DNA from: Paenibacillus solanacearum
Lineage (GTDB): Bacteria > Bacillota > Bacilli > Paenibacillales > NBRC-103111
NCBI RefSeq assembly: GCF_910593845.1
Contig: NZ_CAJVAS010000001.1
Coordinates: forward strand, 310,001-374,000
Length of the DNA stretch: 64,000 bases
Direction of reading: 5' to 3'
Shown in pieces: positions 34,810 through 42,765 of this stretch; within the stretch, counting starts at the first letter, position 1; every line of letters begins with the position of its first letter. The position numbers were made by a program, and so were the translations under genes. The notes under the pieces are model-generated. The model had not been told where the DNA came from and made no database searches. It saw only the letters and a program-made list of their open reading frames with translations.

Positions 34810-35181
34810 ATGATGATGAAACGGTGGTTAGCGGTTCTATTGGCGCTTAGCCTAATCGGATTGGCGGGATGCGCGAAACCGATCGAATTTACCGGGAAGA
34901 GCGACAATTGGAGCGTAGATTGTACGATAAGACCTTCCGCTAAGGAAAAAGCATTCGCGATCCGCTATATCGGCAGCGAAAGTCCGGCGGTAACCCAAGT
35001 CTATTATTCATTCAAAAACAGCAAAAATTTCGACAGCCAAGGGAAGAGCGATGAATTGGCGAAACATTTGACCCTAAGCGGCAAATCGACGCTAGTGGCG
35101 CCGTATCGGGAAGAAGACCATTTCAATCTGCACGTGCAGTGGAACGGCAAAGAAGAAACGATCCTGGTCAGCAGAAAATAG
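34810..35181 (+). CDS. Putative lipoprotein
   Basis: 123 residues. Lys-Arg after the starting methionines, a hydrophobic stretch and the lipobox Leu-Ala-Gly-Cys mark a signal peptidase II lipoprotein. The mature part is a small beta-rich domain of about 100 residues without a family I recognise. GGAGGGGGG precedes the ATG. Secreted and anchored to the outer face of the membrane. Confidence 0.75.
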   Translation: MMMKRWLAVLLALSLIGLAGCAKPIEFTGKSDNWSVDCTIRPSAKEKAFAIRYIGSESPAVTQVYYSFKNSKNFDSQGKSDELAKHLTLSGKSTLVAPYREEDHFNLHVQWNGKEETILVSRK

Positions 35182-35200
35182 CATCATCCCATCGCTCTCG

Positions 35201-35228
35201 AACCGGCTGGAATACAGCCGGTTTGCTG
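35201..35228 (+). terminator. Hairpin after the lipoprotein gene
   Basis: AACCGGCTG pairs with CAGCCGGTT around 5 bases, followed by TGC, so the T tract is weak. Confidence 0.55.
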
Positions 35229-35269
35229 CGTTATCGTTTAATAGAAAAGGGAGTACGGAAGCATCGTCA

Positions 35270-36142
35270 TTGGATAATTTACCAAATTATTTTATTCTGT
35301 TAATATTAGGGATGAGTTCAAGTACGGCGTGCATTTTTTGCGCTCAGCATCGTTCTTGCCGGTTGATGAAGGAGATTGACGAATTGCATCTTGTAACGAG
35401 AGAAGTAAGCGAGTATAACGAGATATCCGTGTACGAAACGACCGAGCTGTACGGTGAGATGGGGAAATTCCGCTGCCTGCAATTTGCTGACGGAGCCATT
35501 CAAGGCGCTGTCGATCTGAAGCATGCCAGCCGCATCATTCTCGAATATCCTAGAGCCATCATCCACATTCTCACGCATAACCATCCGTATTTGCAAAAGG
35601 GGTTTCTTATCGGTCACGGGATCGGCACGATCGTCGGACATTTCCCGGACAAGCGATTTACGGTCGCCGAGATCGATGCGCAGGTGGTGGAAGTCAGCCG
35701 GCGCTATTTTAACTATCGTTCCGACCATGTGCTCATTGGAGACGGCCGTGAGCTTCTGGAGAAAGAAGCGGCGAATGCCCTGGATGCGGTTATTGTGGAT
35801 GCGTTTTCCGCGAAAGGGACGCCGCCGCATCTCGTGACGAAGCCGTTTTTCGAGCTGGCGAAGGAAAAACTGAACGTCCGAGGAACCATGATCATGAATC
35901 TTATGGGAAGGCCCAGAAACGATAAACGAATCGCCGCGATACTTACGACGCTGAAAGCGGTATTCACGGAGACGAAGGCGCTTATGCTTCCCGGAGCGGA
36001 GACGTCCGGCCTGCGGAACATCATACTGATCGGCAGCGGCCGACCGATTGAATTCGATATGAGGCAGATGGCCGGGTTTGTCGAGATGGAGTGGGAGCAA
36101 GGACATCTTCTCTTGGACCGGAGCACGGAACAGCATTGTTAA
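35270..36142 (+). CDS. Spermidine-synthase-like protein
   Basis: Up to 290 residues. The core from about residue 60 shows the aminopropyltransferase/methyltransferase fold: Gly-His-Gly-Ile-Gly-Thr-Ile, Val-Ala-Glu-Ile-Asp, Asp-Gly-Arg-Glu, and Val-Ile-Val-Asp-Ala-Phe-Ser. The classical first motif (Gly-Gly-Gly-Asp-Gly) is replaced by Gly-His-Gly-Ile-Gly, so it may not use decarboxylated SAM as spermidine synthases do. The TTG start at 35270 gives a short hydrophobic N-terminus; an ATG at 35366 lacks a good binding site. No speD or speB lies nearby. Start and substrate are uncertain. Confidence 0.7.
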   Translation: MDNLPNYFILLILGMSSSTACIFCAQHRSCRLMKEIDELHLVTREVSEYNEISVYETTELYGEMGKFRCLQFADGAIQGAVDLKHASRIILEYPRAIIHILTHNHPYLQKGFLIGHGIGTIVGHFPDKRFTVAEIDAQVVEVSRRYFNYRSDHVLIGDGRELLEKEAANALDAVIVDAFSAKGTPPHLVTKPFFELAKEKLNVRGTMIMNLMGRPRNDKRIAAILTTLKAVFTETKALMLPGAETSGLRNIILIGSGRPIEFDMRQMAGFVEMEWEQGHLLLDRSTEQHC

Positions 36143-36172
36143 TTCATACATTATCATAGGGAGTGAAACCTC

Positions 36173-36901
36173 ATGACCATTAAAGGCATAGCCCATCGCG
36201 GTTATCCGACCGTACATCCGGAAAATACATTATCTTCGTTTCAAGCGGCGCTTGATGCTCATTATTCGCATCTGGAGCTGGATGTTCATTTAAGCAAGGA
36301 CGGCATTCCCGTCGTCATTCACGATGCGACAATCAACCGGATGTGCAACGGCAAAGGCCGGGTCAAAGATTATACGTTAGAGGAGCTTAAGCGGTTTACG
36401 GTAGGGGAACAGGAGACGATCCCGACGCTGGAGGAAGCGCTTCGGTTGTGCCAAGGACGGATATCCGTATTTCTGGAGCTGAAGCAGATCGGACAAGCGT
36501 ATGAGGGTATCGAAGAGAAAGCGTTGGATGTGATTCGCCGGCTGAATGTAACCGACCAGATCATCGTGACTTCGTTCGACCATTATTCATTGATGAAAAT
36601 GAGGGAGCTTGACCAAGGGATCGACATCGGACTCATCCTGGGATGCTTGTCCCCTTGCGTCTTTCCGTTCATGAAACAGCTTCGCTCGCGCTACTTGTGG
36701 ATGTCCCACAAGCACCTGACCAAAGCGTATGTGCAGGAATGCGTCGAGCAAGGCATTCAGGTGATCGCGAACCCGATCGATACCGAGGAAGTGATGAACA
36801 AGCTGCTGCAGCAATACCCGTCAGCGCTCGCTTCGACGAACATGCTGGAGCAATGGCAGCGCTTTTACGAGCAAAACCGGGAAGCGCTTGGGCAACCGTA
36901 A
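36173..36901 (+). CDS. Glycerophosphodiester phosphodiesterase (GDPD family), paralogue of 4052-4774
   Basis: 242 residues with the same catalytic pattern as the gene at 4052: His-Arg-Gly, Glu-Asn-Thr-Leu-Ser-Ser-Phe-Gln, Glu-Leu-Asp-Val-His-Leu-Ser-Lys-Asp-Gly and His-Asp. The C-terminal Leu-Ala-Ser-Thr-Asn motif is also shared, and the two proteins look about half identical over their whole length. Hydrolyses glycerophosphodiesters to glycerol-3-phosphate. It follows the spermidine-synthase-like gene by 30 bases behind TAGGGAGTG and is closed by the terminator at 36937. Confidence 0.92.
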   Translation: MTIKGIAHRGYPTVHPENTLSSFQAALDAHYSHLELDVHLSKDGIPVVIHDATINRMCNGKGRVKDYTLEELKRFTVGEQETIPTLEEALRLCQGRISVFLELKQIGQAYEGIEEKALDVIRRLNVTDQIIVTSFDHYSLMKMRELDQGIDIGLILGCLSPCVFPFMKQLRSRYLWMSHKHLTKAYVQECVEQGIQVIANPIDTEEVMNKLLQQYPSALASTNMLEQWQRFYEQNREALGQP

Positions 36902-36936
36902 GACAGGATATCGATGCAGGTGGAAACGATGAAGGC

Positions 36937-36988
36937 AGCCCTTGGGTATAAACCGCAGCAACGGTTTCATCCCCGAGGGCTTTTGTTA
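36937..36988 (+). terminator. Intrinsic terminator after the second GDPD gene
   Basis: AGCCCTTGGG pairs with CCCGAGGGCT (one mismatch), with AAACC/GGTTT as an inner stem, followed by TTTTGTT. Confidence 0.75.
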
Positions 36989-37069
36989 ACTTGGCCGTAC
37001 GGTAAGTTCATGTTTCTTGTGCTGTAATATTAAAGAAGGCTCGTATTCGGCGGAGAGGGAGAATGGCAG

Positions 37070-37528
37070 ATGAGAACAGTCGTGACCGGCGGTGCCGTGA
37101 TCAAAGACAAGCAGGGCAGAATTTTGCTGCAAAAAAGATCGGACTACGGCAACTGGGGACTGCCTGGCGGAGGAATGCATGCGGGAGAATCGATCGAGGA
37201 AACGATGGTTCGGGAAGTGCTTGAAGAAACCGGGCTTGTGGTAACGCGAAGCGAGCTCTACTCGGTATACAGCGGCCATCGAATGAAGTACAAATATCCC
37301 GATGGGAATGAAGTCGTGTTTGTGATGTTCCTTTTTCATGCTGAGGCGGACTTGACCGGCAAGCTTGCGGAAGACAACACGACACTTCTGTATGCCGACG
37401 AAGCCCGGGAATCGTTGAAACTGGAATTTAAGCCTATAGAAGACATCGATATCAACGAGATCAGTACCGTACAACGACCGGTATTCGAGGATCTGAAGAG
37501 CGGCATCACGACGCTGCTAAGAACATGA
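37070..37528 (+). CDS. Nudix hydrolase
   Basis: 152 residues. The Nudix box is complete: Gly-Gly-Gly-Met-His-Ala-Gly-Glu-Ser followed seven residues later by Arg-Glu-Val-Leu-Glu-Glu-Thr-Gly-Leu, with Asn-Trp-Gly-Leu-Pro just before it. The family cleaves nucleoside diphosphates linked to other moieties. GGAGAGGGAGAATGG precedes the ATG. Substrate unknown. The DUF2164 gene follows 27 bases later, probably in the same transcript. Confidence 0.92.
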   Translation: MRTVVTGGAVIKDKQGRILLQKRSDYGNWGLPGGGMHAGESIEETMVREVLEETGLVVTRSELYSVYSGHRMKYKYPDGNEVVFVMFLFHAEADLTGKLAEDNTTLLYADEARESLKLEFKPIEDIDINEISTVQRPVFEDLKSGITTLLRT

Positions 37529-37555
37529 CCCTATGACGATGAAAGGAAGATAACC

Positions 37556-37816
37556 GTGTCCATGACGATCAAATTGCCCAGAGAAGAGAAGGAGCAAATC
37601 ATTGGCAGCGTGAAAGCGTATTTTGAACAGGAGCGATCCGAATCGATCGGGGATTTGGCGGCGGAGCAGCTGATCGATTACATGATACAGGAGCTGGGAC
37701 CCTACATCTACAACAAAGCTGTCGCCGACGCGCGGGTGCTGATCAACGAGAAGATGAATCAAATGGAGGACGAGATGTACTCGCTGGAAAAGCCGCTTCA
37801 CAAACGCAAGAGGTAG
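37556..37816 (+). CDS. DUF2164-family protein
   Basis: 86 residues matching DUF2164: Ile-Lys-Leu-Pro-Arg-Glu-Glu-Lys, Ile-x-Ser-Val-Lys-Ala-Tyr-Phe-Glu-Gln-Glu and Leu-Ile-Asp-Tyr-Met-Ile-Gln-Glu-Leu-Gly-Pro-Tyr-Ile-Tyr-Asn. All-helical and cytosolic; role unknown. AAGGAAG lies 6 bases before the GTG start at 37556 (ATG at 37562 is an alternative). The C-terminus is rich in Lys and Arg. Confidence 0.85.
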   Translation: MSMTIKLPREEKEQIIGSVKAYFEQERSESIGDLAAEQLIDYMIQELGPYIYNKAVADARVLINEKMNQMEDEMYSLEKPLHKRKR

Positions 37817-37887
37817 CGAACGGGAGCATATGACGCTCCCAGCTCTCCGCCCTGTCGTCTCACGGTGGGGAGGATGAGACTTTCATG

Positions 37888-37916
37888 ATCCGCTCGGGGA
37901 ACCGGGCGGATTTTTC
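37888..37916 (+). terminator. Intrinsic terminator after the Nudix-DUF2164 operon
   Basis: ATCCGCTCGG pairs with CCGGGCGGAT (one wobble) around GGAA, followed by TTTTT. It isolates the downstream PrsW-toxin unit from upstream transcription. The rest of the 313-base gap (37817-38129) is AT-rich and presumably holds the promoter of the next unit; no box is certain. Confidence 0.8.
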
Positions 37917-38129
37917 ATGGAAGCATGCCTTTGTACGGATACTCATTCATTTTAAATCAAAAGACCCAAAATATTCCTTTCATTCGAACAATATGATGAT
38001 ATACAGTTTCTTTTGTTCTTTATAACGCGTGAATGAATAATGCTCGGACACGAAAATCTGTGATCGCGCTTGGCCTTCAAGCATAAACGTCGCTCTTCAC
38101 CGGAGCAGCCTATAGGGGAGGTGACGCAT

Positions 38130-40313
38130 CTGAATACGATTTGGACGATTCGAACCGAAATCCGGGATCGAGTTGAAGCGATGTATCGGGCCTGCCAAGC
38201 CTGGATTGCGAAATATCCGTTCATCCGGACGGCGTATACGATGTTCTCGTGGTTTTCCCTGGCGATGTTCGTCATCAGCTTGTTCTTCGTCAGAGAGTCG
38301 CGAACGATGCTCGTTCAATACTTGTGGTCGTTCTATGTGCTGCTGCAATTTTGGTTTTTGTGCCGGAGCAAAACATTGCCGTGGAAGCCGGTTGTTCTGT
38401 TCGTCCTTTCCGGCGTATTCGTTGTCGTGCCGGTCACGGCGCTGACGGTTGGCACCTTTCACCTGGTCTTCGGCGGGAAAACATCCGACACATGGTCTAC
38501 TGCCGTCATTACGCCAATCTTCGAAGAGCTGTGGAAACTGCTCCCGCTGGGTGTGTTCCTCCTGTTCTCGCGGCGCGCTTCCGCGCTGAGCCTCAGCGAT
38601 TATACGCTGATCGGCGCTGCCTCCGGTATCGGCTTTCAATTGATGGAGGAGCTGTCCCGGCGTTGGCTCAATTCCGGTATTATTGGCAGAACCTTCGGGT
38701 ACAGCACGACGCTGCTGGGCGGCGAGACGATTCACTGGGACGTGTTCTCGCTGTTTCCCGGCCGGTTTGAAGAAAGCCTGCTGCCTACACTGATGACCGT
38801 CAGTCATCCCGTACATACCGCGATGATCACGCTGGCTTGCGGAATCGCCTACCGGCTGCGGAAGCGATGGGCGCCATGGATATACGGGTTTCCGGCGTTG
38901 ATGCTGCTCTGGTCTATCCTGGATCATGCCGCTTATAACGGCCAGCACAAGCTGCCCGATTGGATATTTACGATCCATGGCTGGACCGGCGACGGGTATA
39001 AGACGCGGACGGTGTTCTTATTGATGCTGGCCGGCGCGCTGATTGCCGATTATATGGCGCTGGGCAAAGTACGGGATCGGCTTGCCGTTCTGCCGAACGA
39101 GCCATTGTTCAATCCGTTCACGGAGCTGTGGAACATTAGCGTTTCCCTATTCCATGACCGCAGGCGGTTTACCTATTGGCTCGATTTTTACCGGGAACGC
39201 CGCGAGCTTGGATTTCACCTGCTGTACGGCAACACAGAGGCATCCGGGCGGCAAGGTCAAATCGAGAAACGAATGAACGCATGTTACCGGGCGCTGGCCA
39301 GTCTGGCCTTCGTAGTGATCGTTGTTGGCTTAGTTGCTGCTGCTGCTCTTGGTGTTTCCGATACGGCGTATTCGCCGGCGAATGATGGAGCGGCATGCTT
39401 CACCTGTATGTTCGATCAGTTGCAGGACTGGTGGGATCGGCTGGAATGGTATGAACAAGGCGGCATTTTACTCGGCGCGCTCGCCTTGTCGTTGCTGTTC
39501 GTCGGTTTTTGGCCGGCTGTGAGCATCGCATTAACCGCGGGGAGCATCGCCGGCAGTGGTCATACGATTGCGGACTATATCCGTGATCCGAAGAAAATGC
39601 TGACGCCCGAGAATGCGCTTGCCGTAGCGACAGGCATACTCTTGAGCCGGATTCCGTTCGGCAAAGCCTTCCAATGGGCAGGGAAGAAGGGGCGCGGCTA
39701 CGTGCGCAAGCTTCTGGAAAAGCTCGGCTTCCGACGGCCGGATGTGGACATTCCGAATAAACGGCCAACAAGCGATGGACCCGGTCCTCACCATCACTCG
39801 GATGAGCCGGACACTCCCCGCAAGCCGGAAGAGGAGACGCCGAACAGAGACCGGGCCGATGAAGAACGTGACGATCATGCGACCGTTGCAGGGAAAAAGT
39901 ATAACGAGGTCGAAATTGTAGATCACCGGGGAAATCCGCTTGGTGAGTTCGACGAAATCGATCTGGAAGAGCGGATTTTTTATGAAGACAAGACAGCCAA
40001 AGGGCTGGATCGCATCAATCCGCGAACGGGACAGCCCGCGCAGACGCCGCAGCAATTTGCCGACAAGCAAATTCTCGGGAAAACGCGAGTGCGCATTCAG
40101 AATATGCTGGAAAAAGCAGCGGCCACCCGGCCGACGGCGCACGGATCTTCCGAAGTGCCGCATCTGGACGAGATCAAGTCGATCCGCGACTTCGTGTTCC
40201 GGCTTGACGGCGACACGCCCGAGCTGCGAGCTGCCGTCGAAAACAGCTTGAACCAGCTGAGAACGGAGTTTCCGGATTATACATTTAATGTTTTGTTTGG
40301 AGGGAAGCCGTGA
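38130..40313 (+). CDS. PrsW-type intramembrane protease fused to a nuclease-like C-terminal toxin domain
   Basis: About 727 residues in four parts. (1) Residues 1-330: multi-helix membrane domain with PrsW protease motifs: Glu132-Glu133-Leu-Trp-Lys136 (EExxK), Phe-x-x-x-Glu173-Glu174 and His226-Pro-Val-His229. (2) Residues about 395-510: two or three further hydrophobic segments. (3) Residues about 540-590: a Pro/Asp/Glu/Arg-rich linker. (4) Residues 591-727: a soluble domain with Glu606-Phe-Asp-Glu-Ile-Asp611 and Glu619-Asp-Lys621, then a Gln/Lys-rich helix and a Phe-Arg-Leu-Asp-Gly-Asp-Thr-Pro-Glu motif. I recognise part 4 as like C-terminal domains of bacterial polymorphic toxins, possibly of restriction-endonuclease fold. 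GGGGAGG (38115-38121) lies 8 bases before a CTG; the in-frame GTG at 38121 overlaps the site. The stop overlaps the next gene. Confidence 0.8.
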   Translation: MNTIWTIRTEIRDRVEAMYRACQAWIAKYPFIRTAYTMFSWFSLAMFVISLFFVRESRTMLVQYLWSFYVLLQFWFLCRSKTLPWKPVVLFVLSGVFVVVPVTALTVGTFHLVFGGKTSDTWSTAVITPIFEELWKLLPLGVFLLFSRRASALSLSDYTLIGAASGIGFQLMEELSRRWLNSGIIGRTFGYSTTLLGGETIHWDVFSLFPGRFEESLLPTLMTVSHPVHTAMITLACGIAYRLRKRWAPWIYGFPALMLLWSILDHAAYNGQHKLPDWIFTIHGWTGDGYKTRTVFLLMLAGALIADYMALGKVRDRLAVLPNEPLFNPFTELWNISVSLFHDRRRFTYWLDFYRERRELGFHLLYGNTEASGRQGQIEKRMNACYRALASLAFVVIVVGLVAAAALGVSDTAYSPANDGAACFTCMFDQLQDWWDRLEWYEQGGILLGALALSLLFVGFWPAVSIALTAGSIAGSGHTIADYIRDPKKMLTPENALAVATGILLSRIPFGKAFQWAGKKGRGYVRKLLEKLGFRRPDVDIPNKRPTSDGPGPHHHSDEPDTPRKPEEETPNRDRADEERDDHATVAGKKYNEVEIVDHRGNPLGEFDEIDLEERIFYEDKTAKGLDRINPRTGQPAQTPQQFADKQILGKTRVRIQNMLEKAAATRPTAHGSSEVPHLDEIKSIRDFVFRLDGDTPELRAAVENSLNQLRTEFPDYTFNVLFGGKP

Positions 40314-40642
40314 TGTCGATAAGCGCTTTTATACCGGAGCCCGCCAATGATGCCGAACGGCAATTCCACGTACCGGTCGCGGCGGAGGCATTCTTCGCGG
40401 AATGCTGGGAACCGCCGGCAGAGGCATTGGGCTTGAAGTGGGTTCCTTTATTCTCTACGGGGATCGAGATCGAGAAACAAGATCTGCCTGAGGTGTTGGA
40501 CGAACTGAACCGATTGAAAGAGTGGGCGCTAGAGCAAGCTGGCGGTGAACGAATGGAGAAACTGTTAAGCCGCATCCAAATGCTGCTGACGGCGCTGCCC
40601 CAGATGCTGCAGCGGGACGGAGCGGTTGTGTATATTGGGTGA
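40313..40642 (+). CDS. Small acidic protein, candidate immunity protein
   Basis: 109 residues (110 from an in-frame GTG at 40310), acidic and with no signal peptide or membrane segment: a cytosolic protein rich in Glu, Leu and Trp, with a C-terminal helical Glu-Arg-Met-Glu-Lys-Leu-Leu-Ser-Arg-Ile-Gln-Met. I recognise no family. Its ATG overlaps the stop of the PrsW-toxin gene (TGATG type), with GGAGGG 10 bases upstream inside the end of that gene, so the two are translationally coupled. A strong terminator follows. Its place right after a toxin-like domain is that of an immunity protein (inference from position). Confidence 0.6.
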   Translation: MSISAFIPEPANDAERQFHVPVAAEAFFAECWEPPAEALGLKWVPLFSTGIEIEKQDLPEVLDELNRLKEWALEQAGGERMEKLLSRIQMLLTALPQMLQRDGAVVYIG

Positions 40643-40657
40643 GTGAAAGAGGGTATG

Positions 40658-40694
40658 GATGGCACGGATTGCGGTCCTGTGCCATCTTTTTTTT
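40658..40694 (+). terminator. Strong intrinsic terminator closing the PrsW-toxin unit
   Basis: GATGGCAC pairs with GTGCCATC, with GGA/TCC inside the loop, followed by eight T. Confidence 0.9.
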
Positions 40695-40807
40695 GTAATA
40701 TGGAATGCAAATATCGAGATCCATAAAAAGGATATTGAGTGAGATTCCTTGAATATATTGAAAAGTAGTCTTGAAAACACGCGTACATAGGAAAGCAGGG
40801 GATTCCA

Positions 40808-41410
40808 GTGAACATATTGGATTATATACCCAATGATGCGGAGATTGGCGTAGGGCTCGCCTTACGCTTAAAAACGGCCGAGTACCTCTTCTTCCTTCCC
40901 GGTAAACGGCATATGAATGACACCCCCGTTGAAGAGATGTTTTATGCAGGTGTCGGAGGTCATTTGGAGCCAGGGGAAAGTTTGTTGGAATGCGGGAGGC
41001 GGGAGGCAAACGAAGAAATTGGGATGCCCATTGAATATGAGAGCAGCTGTAAAACGGTATACATCGACTTCCATAGGAATAGCCGGATTATCAAAGTGGA
41101 TGATGGGATAAAACCGTTGGCCATCTTCGAAATGATTCATCCACCGGGAAGCCCGAGAGAAGGCGGGGTTTACCATATTGTCATTTACAAGGCGCTGCTT
41201 GATCGATTGCCGCAAATTTATAAAGATGATGAAGTTTCCGGAATCATCATCATGTCAGCGGAACAAGTGAGGAATGGGGCCAGAAGGGCTAGCGTCCGGC
41301 AATTGATTCAAGAAGGAGCAAGAATAGTTGGTAGGAATGTATATGAAAATACCGTGCTCTACCCAATCGGGACGGCTGAAGCATTGATCTATCTTTGCGA
41401 CGACAATTGA
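40808..41410 (+). CDS. Nudix hydrolase
   Basis: 200 residues. The Nudix box is Gly-Gly-His-Leu-Glu-Pro-Gly-Glu-Ser followed by Arg-Arg-Glu-Ala-Asn-Glu-Glu-Ile-Gly, with the expected spacing. The N-terminal Val-Gly-Leu-Ala-Leu-Arg-Leu strand and a C-terminal Ala-Glu-Ala-Leu-Ile-Tyr extension are unlike the other Nudix gene at 37070. AGGGGA precedes the GTG start. Substrate unknown. Confidence 0.88.
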   Translation: MNILDYIPNDAEIGVGLALRLKTAEYLFFLPGKRHMNDTPVEEMFYAGVGGHLEPGESLLECGRREANEEIGMPIEYESSCKTVYIDFHRNSRIIKVDDGIKPLAIFEMIHPPGSPREGGVYHIVIYKALLDRLPQIYKDDEVSGIIIMSAEQVRNGARRASVRQLIQEGARIVGRNVYENTVLYPIGTAEALIYLCDDN

Positions 41411-41483
41411 AATGCAAACTGTCGTATCCGGCAGACATTCTTGAATTCATGGGATTATTCGTACCTATCTGAAGGAGTAGAAG

Positions 41484-41939
41484 ATGATACAAGTAAAGCT
41501 ATATCGCAGACCGGACCCGCCTGTCGTCGAGGAAGTCATTGGAGTCATTCATTCGCTTCAACCGGAATGGTTTACGGAGGACGTGCCGGAAGATACGAGG
41601 AGAGACCTGCTGTTCCAAGACGTTATTTGTGCCGAAGTGGACGGCAGATTAAGGTCATTTCTGGTATTTACGAGCTGGGAAGGCTCCATTTCCATAACAT
41701 TAATGGGCACTCACCCGGACTACAGAGGGATAGGGCTAGGGACGCAATTAATCCATGCTTTATTTGTCCATGCATCCGAATTAGGATTTGAACGGGTTAC
41801 GTTATTAACGGTTCCGCCTGACGTAAAGCCTCAATACGAGCATACGATCAAGTTTTATAAGCAGCACGGCTTTTCCGTTGTTAAGCGATACAGCGAAATA
41901 TGGGGCAGCGGCGCGATCGAGATGTGTAAGAATCTATAG
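41484..41939 (+). CDS. GNAT-family N-acetyltransferase
   Basis: 151 residues. The acetyl-CoA-binding motif A is visible: His-Pro-Asp-Tyr-Arg-Gly-Ile-Gly-Leu-Gly-Thr (Arg-x-x-Gly-x-Gly). A downstream Phe-Tyr-Lys-Gln-His-Gly-Phe is motif B. Acceptor unknown. GAAGGAG precedes the ATG. It is transcribed with the kinase-like gene downstream, 56 bases away. Confidence 0.9.
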   Translation: MIQVKLYRRPDPPVVEEVIGVIHSLQPEWFTEDVPEDTRRDLLFQDVICAEVDGRLRSFLVFTSWEGSISITLMGTHPDYRGIGLGTQLIHALFVHASELGFERVTLLTVPPDVKPQYEHTIKFYKQHGFSVVKRYSEIWGSGAIEMCKNL

Positions 41940-41995
41940 GATGGTCAACGTACGATTTAGGTTAACCTGCTCAACGAGGAATAAAGGAGGAGCCT

Positions 41996-42559
41996 ATGAC
42001 GACCCGCCCCAAACCATTGGTAATCGCCGTCGCGGCCGTATCGGGAGGCGGTAAAACGACGGTAACGAAACGCTTGGCAGAAATACTGGATCGTTCGAAA
42101 GCCCTTTACTTTGACGATTATGAATTCAGCGGGGAGCCTGATGATCTTTGCGAGTGGGTAGCGCAAGGAGCGGATTGCAATGTGTGGAACTTATCGCCGC
42201 TTAGGAGCGAGCTGCAGTTTTTAAGTTTATGTCATGAACCGCCGCTGGACTTTGTCGTCATGGATTACCCGTTTGCTTATTTGCACGAAGAGATGAAGTC
42301 GCTGATCGACTTCGCCATCTTCATCGATACTCCGCTGGATATAGCGATGGCCCGGCGGATTGTAAGAGATTATACGGCAGATACGATGAACAGGGTCGCT
42401 AGCGACATGCTCCATTACTTGGACCGTGGAAGGCCGGCCTATATGCAGATGTTAAGAACGGTGAAGCCCAATTCCGACATCGTGGTTGATGGCGAACTGC
42501 CGCTTACTACCATTATCGATACGATCGTAGAGGAAATAGGGAGCCGATATAAAAAATAA
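41996..42559 (+). CDS. P-loop kinase (uridine kinase/ATPase-like)
   Basis: 187 residues. The N-terminal Walker A is Ala-Ala-Val-Ser-Gly-Gly-Gly-Lys-Thr-Thr; Tyr-Phe-Asp-Asp-Tyr matches the acceptor-side motif of uridine/deoxynucleoside kinases; Asp-Tyr-Pro-Phe-Ala-Tyr and Phe-Ile-Asp-Thr-Pro-Leu-Asp-Ile-Ala-x-x-Arg-Arg-Ile follow. The acceptor is unknown. AAAGGAGGAG precedes the ATG. A perfect palindrome AGGTTAACCT (41959-41968) lies just upstream. Confidence 0.82.
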   Translation: MTTRPKPLVIAVAAVSGGGKTTVTKRLAEILDRSKALYFDDYEFSGEPDDLCEWVAQGADCNVWNLSPLRSELQFLSLCHEPPLDFVVMDYPFAYLHEEMKSLIDFAIFIDTPLDIAMARRIVRDYTADTMNRVASDMLHYLDRGRPAYMQMLRTVKPNSDIVVDGELPLTTIIDTIVEEIGSRYKK

Positions 42560-42765
42560 GAATGGACAGACGTCGGAACGAGCTCCGCGATTGTTCTCGA
42601 AACAAGAACGTTTTGTGCATAAACGGTACAAAATGAGCATCAAGCAATCGTAAACAATTTATCACAATGCCGCGTTGCAATGATATAATGTTCCTTGCTC
42701 TTGTGCAGGCGAGTCCGATAGACGTGCATAGGTTGCAAAACCATATCAAAGGACGTGAGCTGTAA

